A DNA stretch of 5,720 bases from an uncultured Alphaproteobacteria bacterium (GTDB lineage: Bacteria > Pseudomonadota > Alphaproteobacteria > Micavibrionales > Micavibrionaceae), in contig CAKTCH010000110.1 in the NCBI GenBank assembly GCA_934538895.1, forward strand, positions 1-5,720, in the 5' to 3' direction. The notes below the pieces were generated by a model. It was not told where the DNA came from and made no database searches. It worked only from the letters and a program-made list of their open reading frames with translations. Each line of letters opens with the position of its first letter. Position 1 is the stretch's first letter. Shown piece after piece: positions 1-5,720 of this stretch. A program made the translations under genes and the position numbers.

Positions 1-1
1 C

Positions 2-2065
2 CATACGATCAAGGGTACATGCGGCTTTCTGGGGCTGCCGCGGCTGGAACGCATCGCGCACAAGAGCGAGGACGTGCTGGGGCTGTTCCGCGACCGCAAG
101 CTCGATGCCGAACCGGCCAGCATTTCGCTGATCCTCGAAGCCCTCGACCGCATCAAGCAGATCATCCCTGGCATCGAAACCACGGGGCAGGAGCCGGAGG
201 GCGACGATTCCGCCATAACCGCAAGGCTGGAACGGCTGGCCGACGGTCATCTGGGACCAACGATTTCCAACGACGCGGACATAGACGATGTACCCGCCCA
301 TCTGGATGTTCCGGGAACGAATATAACCGCACTGCATGTGCCGCACCATGAACGCGGCCCCGAAAACGGGGAAGCGCCGCCCCCCGCCGCAACGGGTAGC
401 GAACATCCTCTGGAAACGCAGTCGTTGCGCGTCAGCGTCGATGTGCTCGAAAACCTGATGACGATGGTCAGCGAACTGGTCCTGACCCGCAACCAGCTGT
501 TGCAGATCAGCCGCCAGAATAAGAATAGTGGATTCTCGGGGCCGTTGCAGCGCTTGAACCTTGTCGTGTCCGATTTGCAGGAAGGCGTCATGAAGACCCG
601 GATGCAGCCGGTGGGGAACGCGTGGGCCAAGCTGCCGCGCATCGTGCGCGATGTCTGCCGCGAACTGAATAAGAAGATCGAGCTGGAAATGTACGGGCAG
701 GACACCGAGCTGGACCGTCAGGTCCTGGAAATGATAAAAGACCCGCTCACCCATATGATCCGTAATTCCGCGGACCACGGCATCGAGCCGCCGGACGAGC
801 GGTTGAAGGCCGGGAAGCCTGAAACCGGAAAGATCGTGCTGCGGTCCGATCATCAGGGCGGCCATATCATGATCGAGATATCGGACGATGGGCGTGGCTT
901 ACCGCTGGAGAAGATAAAAAAGAAGCTGTTGCAGAACCGGCTGGTTACGGAGGAGCAGTTGCAGACGCTTTCGGTGCAGCAGATCCAGCAATATATTTTC
1001 CACCCCGGTTTTTCGACCGCGGATCAGATCACCGCCGTTTCGGGACGCGGTGTAGGAATGGATGTCGTGCGCGCCAATATCGAGAAAATCGGCGGATCGA
1101 TCGAGATGCGCTCGATCGAGGGCAAGGGCACCCATTTTACCATCAAGATTCCGCTGACGCTGGCGATCGTTTCGGCGCTGATCATCGGCACCGGCGAAGA
1201 CCGCTTCGCCATCCCGCAGCTTTCCGTCTCGGAACTGGTGCTGATCAGCGCGGAAAGCGCGCACAAGATCGAGTATGTGAACAATGCGCGGGTACTGCGC
1301 CTGCGCGGGAACCTGCTGCCGCTGCTGGATCTTGAGGAACTGACGGGCCGCCCTGCGCCAGCCGACGACGGGCGCGCGCGTTACGTGGTGGTGACCAGGG
1401 TGGCGCAGTTCCTGTTCGGGATCATTGTCGATAAGGTTTACGATCTGGAGGAAATCGTCGTCAAACCGGTGACGCGATTGCTCAAGGATATGCCGTTATT
1501 CTCGGGGAATACCATCCTCGGCGACGGGCAGGTTATCATGATTCTCGATCCCGCGGGCGTGCTGAAAGCGGCGGGCATGAGCGATGTGCTGGATTCCCTG
1601 CGCGCGCCGGAGGCGGAAGAGACAGCCGCACAGGCGCAAGGGGCGGAACTGCAATTGCTACTGTTCAAGGCTGGTGACGAGACATTGAAGGCCGCGCCGC
1701 TGCATATGATATCGCGGCTGGAAAAAATCGATACCGGCGATCTGGAATATGCGGATGGCAGGCCTGTCATCAAATATCTGGGCCAGCTGATGCCCGTGCT
1801 GTCCATCGATACGCTACCGCGCGAAGGTGTGCACCCACTGATTATCTTCAGGACCGATGAGCGGCTGGCGGGCCTGATGGTGCGGGAAATTATCGATATC
1901 ACCAAATATTACGGCGACCTGCAGGAGACTGGCAGTGAAAATCTGCTGGGTTCGGTCATTATCAGGGATCAGGCCGCCGATATCCTGAATCCCGAATGGT
2001 ATGCACGCATGGGTATGAACATTGCGCCCGGTGCGGGCGCGGAATACAGGATGGCGGCGGAATGA
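2..2065 (+). CDS. cheA: Chemotaxis histidine kinase CheA, 5' end missing
   Basis: CheA autophosphorylates on a histidine of its P1 (Hpt) domain using ATP, under control of chemoreceptors, and passes the phosphate to CheY and CheB in the cytoplasmic array. 687 residues are visible. Counting the first codon as 1, the window opens on the HTIKG motif, so residue 1 is the phosphoacceptor His and about 45 or more N-terminal residues are lost. The rest of P1 runs to about 59. A low-complexity, acidic and proline-bearing linker (60-138) has no recognisable P2. P3 dimerisation helices start near 140. P4 ATPase (about 203-389) shows the N box DPLTHMIRNSADHGIE (247-262, Asn255), G1 DDGRG (295-299) and G2 GRGVGMD (348-354). 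A first CheW-like P5 spans about 390-525 and a second about 548-672. The stop overlaps the cheW start (ATGA), implying coupled translation. The family call is secure; the domain ends are estimates. Confidence 0.97.
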   Translation, partial: HTIKGTCGFLGLPRLERIAHKSEDVLGLFRDRKLDAEPASISLILEALDRIKQIIPGIETTGQEPEGDDSAITARLERLADGHLGPTISNDADIDDVPAHLDVPGTNITALHVPHHERGPENGEAPPPAATGSEHPLETQSLRVSVDVLENLMTMVSELVLTRNQLLQISRQNKNSGFSGPLQRLNLVVSDLQEGVMKTRMQPVGNAWAKLPRIVRDVCRELNKKIELEMYGQDTELDRQVLEMIKDPLTHMIRNSADHGIEPPDERLKAGKPETGKIVLRSDHQGGHIMIEISDDGRGLPLEKIKKKLLQNRLVTEEQLQTLSVQQIQQYIFHPGFSTADQITAVSGRGVGMDVVRANIEKIGGSIEMRSIEGKGTHFTIKIPLTLAIVSALIIGTGEDRFAIPQLSVSELVLISAESAHKIEYVNNARVLRLRGNLLPLLDLEELTGRPAPADDGRARYVVVTRVAQFLFGIIVDKVYDLEEIVVKPVTRLLKDMPLFSGNTILGDGQVIMILDPAGVLKAAGMSDVLDSLRAPEAEETAAQAQGAELQLLLFKAGDETLKAAPLHMISRLEKIDTGDLEYADGRPVIKYLGQLMPVLSIDTLPREGVHPLIIFRTDERLAGLMVREIIDITKYYGDLQETGSENLLGSVIIRDQAADILNPEWYARMGMNIAPGAGAEYRMAAE
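1097..1120 (+). repeat. Short perfect repeat inside cheA P4 coding sequence
   Basis: The 9-base sequence TCGATCGAG occurs at 1097-1105 and again at 1112-1120. Because its core is palindromic, 1097-1105 and 1111-1119 also form a perfect 9-bp inverted repeat with a 5-base spacer (ATGCG). It encodes two Ser-Ile-Glu triplets in the strand after the G2 box. It is most simply explained by the protein sequence; no regulatory role is supported. Confidence 0.45.
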
Positions 2066-2532
2066 AAACGACGGCGGACACAGCGCGGGAAAGCGCGCAA
2101 TACCTGACGGCCTATGTCAACGGCCATTATATCGGCGTGGCCATCCGCAGCATTCAGGATGTGATCGGCCCGCAGGCGCTGACGAAAATTCCGCGGGCGC
2201 GCCATGCCATCGCCGGTGTGCTGAACCTGCGGGGCCGCATCGTCACGGCCATCGATATGCATGAACGTCTGGGAGAGCCGCATACAAGGGGCGAGGGCAG
2301 GGACAGGCGCATGGGCGTGATTATAGAGGCGCAGGATGAACTGTTCAGCCTGCTGGTCGACCACGTCGAGGATGTGATGGCTATCTCTGGCGACGATATA
2401 GCGGAGGTGCCCCCGACCTTAAATCCGCTCTGGCAGGACGTATGCGCGGGCGTCTGCCAGATGGAGGGGCGTATCATGATCCTGCTCGATATTGAACGCA
2501 TTCTCGATCTCGGGAATGCGAAAGCCGCATAA
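2062..2532 (+). CDS. cheW: Chemotaxis coupling protein CheW
   Basis: CheW is the small cytoplasmic adaptor that links chemoreceptor tips to the P5 domain of CheA in the signalling array. The product is 156 residues, close to the family's usual length, and consists of a single CheW-like (SH3-type beta barrel) domain from about residue 12 to 150. The diagnostic core GVLNLRGRIVTAID is at 52-65, with the conserved Arg57 in the position important for receptor coupling, and a second hallmark is the C-terminal GRIMILLDIERIL strand-helix. I chose ATG 2062 because it overlaps the cheA stop (ATGA) and has AGGA at 2048-2051 upstream. An in-frame ATG at 1996 would put 22 residues inside cheA's last codons and lacks support. 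The adjacent CheA carries two domains of this same fold, so three CheW-type modules are made from this operon. Confidence 0.96.
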   Translation: MKTTADTARESAQYLTAYVNGHYIGVAIRSIQDVIGPQALTKIPRARHAIAGVLNLRGRIVTAIDMHERLGEPHTRGEGRDRRMGVIIEAQDELFSLLVDHVEDVMAISGDDIAEVPPTLNPLWQDVCAGVCQMEGRIMILLDIERILDLGNAKAA

Positions 2533-2544
2533 AAAGGAGCGTTC

Positions 2545-2928
2545 ATGAAGAATTGCCTGATCGTTGATGACAGCAGCACCATACGCAAGATCGTGCGCGG
2601 CATGTTCGAAGGGTTCGGCTTCCAGTGCGCCGAGGCCGAGAACGGGCAGGTGGCTTACGATTACTGCGTCGGCGGCAGGAAGCCCGATCTGGTCATGCTC
2701 GACTGGAACATGCCGGTCATGACGGGAATCGATTTCATACGAAAACTCTCTGCCAGCAACATGTCTTCCCTGCCGCAGGTGATATTCTGCACGACCGAGA
2801 GCCAGATGAGCTTCATAGAACAGGCCCTGAGCGCCGGCGCCGTCGATTATATCATCAAGCCGTTCGAGAAAGATATGCTGCGGGACAAGCTGGTCGGGCT
2901 GGGGCTGCTGGAAGCGGCGGACGCCTGA
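2545..2928 (+). CDS. cheY: Chemotaxis response regulator CheY
   Basis: This is a single-domain receiver of 127 residues that accepts phosphate from CheA and acts as the diffusible output, classically on the flagellar motor switch protein FliM. All signature residues are visible: acidic pair Asp8-Asp9, phosphoacceptor Asp53 in LDWNMPVMTG, switch Thr83 followed by Thr84-Glu85, aromatic Tyr102 and Lys105 in the IIKPF motif. No output domain follows, as expected of CheY. A strong Shine-Dalgarno AAGGAG lies at 2534-2539, five bases before ATG 2545, and the gap to cheW is only 12 bases, so it is cotranscribed. Whether this CheY binds FliM or serves another output cannot be read from the sequence; Che1-type CheY proteins in Azospirillum are reported to affect swimming speed and clumping. 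Confidence 0.96.
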   Translation: MKNCLIVDDSSTIRKIVRGMFEGFGFQCAEAENGQVAYDYCVGGRKPDLVMLDWNMPVMTGIDFIRKLSASNMSSLPQVIFCTTESQMSFIEQALSAGAVDYIIKPFEKDMLRDKLVGLGLLEAADA

Positions 2929-2942
2929 GGCGTGATGGCGGG

Positions 2943-2960
2943 GGAGGGGACATATCTTTG
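2943..2960 (+). promoter_or_regulatory. Ribosome binding site and TTG start of cheB
   Basis: A purine-rich tract at 2941-2950 contains GGAGG at 2943-2947, ten bases before TTG 2958. No ATG or GTG lies in the cheB frame between the cheY stop and this TTG. The next in-frame ATG (2970) would remove the start of the first beta strand of the receiver domain. Starting at TTG gives M-I-R-V-M-L-V-D-D, the usual spacing of the acidic pair at residues 8-9. Confidence 0.75.
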
Positions 2961-3992
2961 ATACGTGTAATGCTGGTTGACGACTCGGTGATCGTCCGTT
3001 CGCTCATGTCGCGGATGCTGAAAGACGCCCCGGACATCGATATCGTGGCGACCGCGGGCAATGGCCGCGAAGCGCTGGACAAGGCGCGCGATATACAGCC
3101 GGATATCGTCCTGACCGATCTGGAAATGCCGGTGATGGACGGCCTGACGGCCATACCGCTGCTGTTGCAGGCATGTCCGCGCACGCGGATCATACTATGC
3201 TCGGCGCTTTCCGAAAAAGGGGCGGATATCACGCTGAAGGGGTTGTCGCTGGGTGCTTCCGATTTTATCCTGAAGCCCAGCGCGCTGACGGGGGATGAGA
3301 ACAAGGAAAGCTTCCGCAAGGGCTTGCTGGAACGTATCTATATGCTGATGCAGCGCCCGCCGGAAAAAATCGCCAGGGAAGCGGCGGCCTATACGTTACG
3401 GGACAGGCAGGCCGTGGTGAAGAAACCCTCCATTATCGCGATCGGCAGCTCCACGGGCGGCCCGAACGCTCTGATGGATTTGTTCAGCCGCCTGAAAGTC
3501 CCGCCCGTGCCGATCGTGATTACGCAGCATATGCCCAAGACCTTCACCAGAATTCTGGCCGAACAACTGACGCGCAGCGGCGCCGTCACCTGTCACGAGG
3601 GCGCGGACGGCATGGCGGTCGCACCCGGTCACGCCTATGTCGCCCCCGGCGATTACCACATGACGCTGGTAAGGGAGGGCGAGCGCTTGCGCGTGCGCCT
3701 CAATCAGGAACCTCTGGAAAACTTCTGCCGCCCGGCGGTCGATCCGATGATGCGCAGCCTGATGACGATTTTCGGCGGCGCCGTGCTGGGCGTGATCCTG
3801 ACGGGAATGGGCAGCGACGGTCTGCATTCCTGCCGGCAACTCGCGGAGGAAGGGGGCACGGTACTGGCGCAGGACGAGGCCAGCGCCGCCGTATGGGGAA
3901 TGCCGGGCGCGGTCGCGCGCGCCGGGCTTTGCAGCATGGTGGCGCCGGTGCCCGCGCTGGCGGCGAGAATAAACCAGATGATGGGTGTATAG
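2958..3992 (+). CDS. cheB: Chemotaxis protein-glutamate methylesterase/glutaminase CheB
   Basis: CheB hydrolyses methyl-glutamate esters (and deamidates some glutamines) on chemoreceptors, and is switched on by phosphate from CheA, giving adaptation feedback. The 344-residue product has the usual length and two domains. The receiver domain (about 1-120) has Asp8-Asp9, phosphoacceptor Asp54 in TDLEMPVMDG, Ser82 and Lys106. A linker of roughly 35 residues leads to the methylesterase domain (about 155-340). The catalytic triad is intact: Ser165 in GSSTGG, His191 in ITQHMP and Asp287 in GMGSDG, each offset by one from the enteric numbering. The frame stays open far upstream inside cheY, so automated callers may give a falsely long protein; the TTG at 2958 fits domain start and ribosome binding site. 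The gap to cheY is 29 bases, and cheR begins one base after the stop. Confidence 0.95.
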   Translation: MIRVMLVDDSVIVRSLMSRMLKDAPDIDIVATAGNGREALDKARDIQPDIVLTDLEMPVMDGLTAIPLLLQACPRTRIILCSALSEKGADITLKGLSLGASDFILKPSALTGDENKESFRKGLLERIYMLMQRPPEKIAREAAAYTLRDRQAVVKKPSIIAIGSSTGGPNALMDLFSRLKVPPVPIVITQHMPKTFTRILAEQLTRSGAVTCHEGADGMAVAPGHAYVAPGDYHMTLVREGERLRVRLNQEPLENFCRPAVDPMMRSLMTIFGGAVLGVILTGMGSDGLHSCRQLAEEGGTVLAQDEASAAVWGMPGAVARAGLCSMVAPVPALAARINQMMGV

Positions 3993-3993
3993 G

Positions 3994-4803
3994 ATGAACG
4001 AACAGGATTTCAGATTTTATCAGGAAATATTGCAGGCAGAATCGGGGATATGCTTGTCGGCGGACAAGATATACCTGCTGAATACGCGGCTGACCCCGCT
4101 GTGCAGGACGCTGGGTTTTGAAACGCTGGAGGACTATACGCGGCACTTGAAAACCGCCGTAGACCGCATGGCGCTGACGCAAATGATCGAGGCGATGACG
4201 ACCAATGAGACATCGTTCTTCCGCGACGTGAAACCTTTCCAGCACCTGAAAGGCAAAATCCTGCCCGACCTGCTGGCGCGGCGCGGCGATATGCGGCGTC
4301 TGCGCATATGGTCCGCCGCGTGCTCCACGGGTCAGGAAGCCTATTCGGTGGCGATGACTTTGAAAGAAGCCGTTCAGCCGGATAGCGGCTGGCAGATCGA
4401 TATACGCGGGACCGACATCGCCGATCAGGTGCTGCAAAAGGCCATTACCGGGCGCTATAACAATTTTGAGATCCAGCGCGGCCTGTCGATGCCGCAGATC
4501 GTGCGCCATTTCGAGCAGAGCGGCGGCGACTGGGTTATTAAGGACGAATTGCGCCGCATGGTCAAATTCAGCTATTTCAACCTGCTGGAATCGCCCGCGC
4601 GTCTGGGGCGTTTCGACATTATCTTCTGCCGCAATGTGCTGATCTACTTCAACGCCGAAACAAAGCTTAAGGTCCTGAAGGCCCTGCACGGCGCGCTGGC
4701 CGATGATGGCGTTCTGCTGCTGGGGTCCTGCGAGAACGCCATGAGCGATAAGTCGGGCTTTCAGTCCTGCTCTGACATGCACGGCGTTTACAGGAAAGCC
4801 TGA
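3994..4803 (+). CDS. cheR: Chemotaxis protein-glutamate O-methyltransferase CheR
   Basis: CheR transfers methyl groups from S-adenosylmethionine to glutamates on chemoreceptors, opposing CheB. The product is 269 residues. The N-terminal helical domain (about 1-75) ends in the conserved TTNETSFFRD (69-78, Arg77), which belongs to the active-site region. The Rossmann-type methyltransferase domain has motif I SAACSTGQEAYS (107-118), the SAM-contacting acidic residue Asp141 in GTDIA (139-143), NLL in the beta subdomain, and FDIIFCRNVLIYF (207-219). Motif I has Ala116 where many relatives have Pro. The beta-subdomain loop is short compared with the enteric enzyme. ATG 3994, one base after the cheB TAG, is chosen; GTG 3985 in the same frame would add three residues. 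Neither has a good Shine-Dalgarno, so translation probably depends on ribosomes finishing cheB. Confidence 0.95.
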   Translation: MNEQDFRFYQEILQAESGICLSADKIYLLNTRLTPLCRTLGFETLEDYTRHLKTAVDRMALTQMIEAMTTNETSFFRDVKPFQHLKGKILPDLLARRGDMRRLRIWSAACSTGQEAYSVAMTLKEAVQPDSGWQIDIRGTDIADQVLQKAITGRYNNFEIQRGLSMPQIVRHFEQSGGDWVIKDELRRMVKFSYFNLLESPARLGRFDIIFCRNVLIYFNAETKLKVLKALHGALADDGVLLLGSCENAMSDKSGFQSCSDMHGVYRKA

Positions 4804-4842
4804 CGTTCGATTGTATTTATGAAAACAGGGAATTCCACCAGC

Positions 4843-4855
4843 CAACGGAACGTTG
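4843..4855. repeat. Small inverted repeat after cheR
   Basis: CAACG (4843-4847) and CGTTG (4851-4855) form a perfect 5-bp stem around a GAA loop, 40 bases after the cheR stop. It is not followed by a run of T, so it is not a convincing intrinsic terminator. Its location just upstream of the candidate -10 element leaves an operator role possible, but a chance match of this length is also likely. Confidence 0.3.
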
Positions 4856-4864
4856 TGTTAAAGT
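4856..4864 (+). promoter_or_regulatory. Weak candidate extended -10 promoter element
   Basis: TGTTAAAGT reads as an extended -10 (TG, one base, TAAAGT) in the 98-base gap between cheR and the next gene. No good -35 is found at the usual distance; TTCCAC at 4833-4838 is the nearest resemblance but the 20-base spacing is too long. If used, the transcript would start near 4870, leaving a leader of about 30 bases that carries the ribosome binding site AGGCGG (4885-4890) before ATG 4902. Confidence 0.25.
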
Positions 4865-4901
4865 GGCGTGGCGTCAGCGGATTCAGGCGGGTTCATAAAC
4901 A

Positions 4902-5720
4902 ATGCGTAAAATTCTGGTCATTATAACGGTCATGATCGCCGGGCTGGCGGCCCTAGCCGTCCTGACGCCATGGAAAACGATACTGGAAGGTCAGATCCAT
5001 AAGGCGCTGGCGGCGCAGGGATTCAGCGACGTCAGCCTGCGCGTTTCCGGCTGGGGTCTGCATGGCATCGTGCTGGATGATTTGCGCTTCGGTGCCGATG
5101 CGCCGCTTCGCTTCAGGAATGTCAGTGTCGATTATTCGTGGGAAAGCCTGCGGGCGCGCAGGCTGGAAGGCCTGACGATCGCCGGGCCGTCCCTGCTGGT
5201 CAAAAAGCGGGAGGATAAATGGGTGATAGAAGGCATGGCGGATGTTCTGTCCGCGCGCGCCGATGCGCCGCCGCTGTCCGTGGCCTCCCTGACCGCGGCC
5301 TTGCAGCGCCTGTCCTTCGATAAGATCGGGGTGGTGGAGGGCGACCTGACCGTAAGCGGCGATGACATGGACGCCAGCCTGCCGCTCGTGGGCCAGTATC
5401 AAAAGCGCGAGGGCAAACTGACCTATAAGGCGGATAGCCTTAATGTCCGCAAAGGCAATATCACGGCGATAACCGGAAACGCTACGGCGGAAATGATACT
5501 CGATCCTGCCGTGCAAAACTGGCAGGGCGCATGGCAGGTGGATAAAATCGTCATAGAGGGTGCCGCCGCGCCCGTGCCGCCCTTAAGCGGCGCGGGGACG
5601 ATCGTGGCCGCGGGCAACGATATAAAGGTGAACGGGCAACTGCAAAGCGCCGATCGCAGCTATCAGGTCAGGTTCTCATACGAATACTCTTTTGCGGCGG
5701 ATAAGGCGGCGATGCTGACG
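4902..5720 (+). CDS. YdbH/AsmA-like membrane-anchored periplasmic protein, 3' end missing
   Basis: An open frame of 273 codons runs off the right edge. ATG 4902 has AGGCGG ten bases upstream. Residues 3-22 form one hydrophobic segment after a short basic start (MRK), fitting an uncleaved inner-membrane anchor or signal sequence with the rest in the periplasm. From about residue 30 the sequence is rich in short alternating strands. Features typical of the YdbH/AsmA-like group are visible: a helix then VSGWGLHGIVLDDLRFG (48-64), a V-D-Y-S stretch near 79, and a LEGLTIAGPSLLVKK segment (88-102) followed by KWVIEG (106-111). Members of this group are long periplasmic bridges implicated in moving phospholipids to the outer membrane. 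Assignment is from sequence style, not a database hit. The 98-base gap and unrelated role suggest it is not part of the chemotaxis operon, although it points the same way. Confidence 0.65.
   Translation, partial: MRKILVIITVMIAGLAALAVLTPWKTILEGQIHKALAAQGFSDVSLRVSGWGLHGIVLDDLRFGADAPLRFRNVSVDYSWESLRARRLEGLTIAGPSLLVKKREDKWVIEGMADVLSARADAPPLSVASLTAALQRLSFDKIGVVEGDLTVSGDDMDASLPLVGQYQKREGKLTYKADSLNVRKGNITAITGNATAEMILDPAVQNWQGAWQVDKIVIEGAAAPVPPLSGAGTIVAAGNDIKVNGQLQSADRSYQVRFSYEYSFAADKAAMLT

Noticed and set aside
19..351. Separate 110-residue reading frame at the left edge
   Set aside because: It overlaps the Hpt and linker part of cheA in another frame; the cheA frame continues to base 2 with the HTIKG motif.
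1097..1119. Perfect 9-bp inverted repeat within cheA as an operator or terminator
   Set aside because: It is inside coding sequence, is produced by a repeated Ser-Ile-Glu encoded with a self-complementary core, and is not followed by a T run.
2625..2957. N-terminal extension of CheB reaching back into cheY
   Set aside because: These codons are the cheY sequence read in another frame and give an Arg/Gly-rich non-domain; the receiver domain starts properly at TTG 2958.
2932..2961. Nine-codon frame between cheY and cheB as a real gene
   Set aside because: Too short to support as a gene, and no ribosome binding site of its own is clear; kept only as a possible translational coupling device.
3700..4845. 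Long minus-strand open frame of 381 codons across cheB and cheR
   Set aside because: It lies antisense to two genes with intact catalytic motifs, has a composition rich in His, Gln, Arg and Pro with no recognisable domain, and is a by-product of GC-rich codon bias.
4953..5516. Minus-strand open frame of 187 codons opposite the YdbH-like gene
   Set aside because: The + strand frame has a start with a ribosome binding site, a membrane anchor and family-like segments, whereas the minus frame shows none and has the typical look of an antisense shadow.
1..5720. A novel or undescribed system in the window
   Set aside because: Five of six genes are standard chemotaxis genes with complete motifs and the sixth fits a known envelope family; no mobile element, array, tRNA or orphan gene cluster was seen.

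Overview
The window is chromosomal DNA from a proteobacterium, most likely an alphaproteobacterium. The evidence is the gene order cheA-cheW-cheY-cheB-cheR, the CheA architecture with two CheW-like domains at the C-terminus, the GC-rich codon use and a downstream YdbH/AsmA-like gene. Genus or species cannot be named from this stretch. All genes lie on the + strand and coding density is very high.

Positions 2-4803 hold a compact chemotaxis signalling operon. cheA is cut by the left edge exactly at the codon of its phosphorylated histidine. It overlaps cheW by four bases (ATGA). cheY follows after 12 bases with a strong Shine-Dalgarno sequence. cheB follows after 29 bases and appears to start at TTG. 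cheR starts one base after the cheB stop. Together these encode the core of one signalling array: a histidine kinase (CheA), a receptor coupling protein (CheW), a diffusible response regulator (CheY), and the adaptation pair that removes (CheB) and adds (CheR) methyl groups on chemoreceptors. Every catalytic residue I could check is present, so all five products look functional. No receptor, cheD, cheX, cheC or cheZ gene is visible. The order A-W-Y-B-R is that of the Che1 cluster of Azospirillum and Rhodospirillum relatives (F5-type chemotaxis class); this assignment rests on synteny and remembered family knowledge.

Positions 4804-4901 are a short intergenic gap with a small inverted repeat and a weak candidate promoter. 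From 4902 to the right edge an open reading frame of 273 codons runs without a stop. It has an N-terminal membrane anchor followed by a beta-rich sequence resembling the YdbH/AsmA-like intermembrane lipid transport family. It is probably a separate transcription unit unrelated to chemotaxis.

I found no mobile element, RNA gene, CRISPR array or clearly undescribed system. The most noteworthy points are the domain layout of CheA (no recognisable P2 domain, tandem P5 domains) and the TTG start of cheB, which overlaps the stop of a tiny reading frame.
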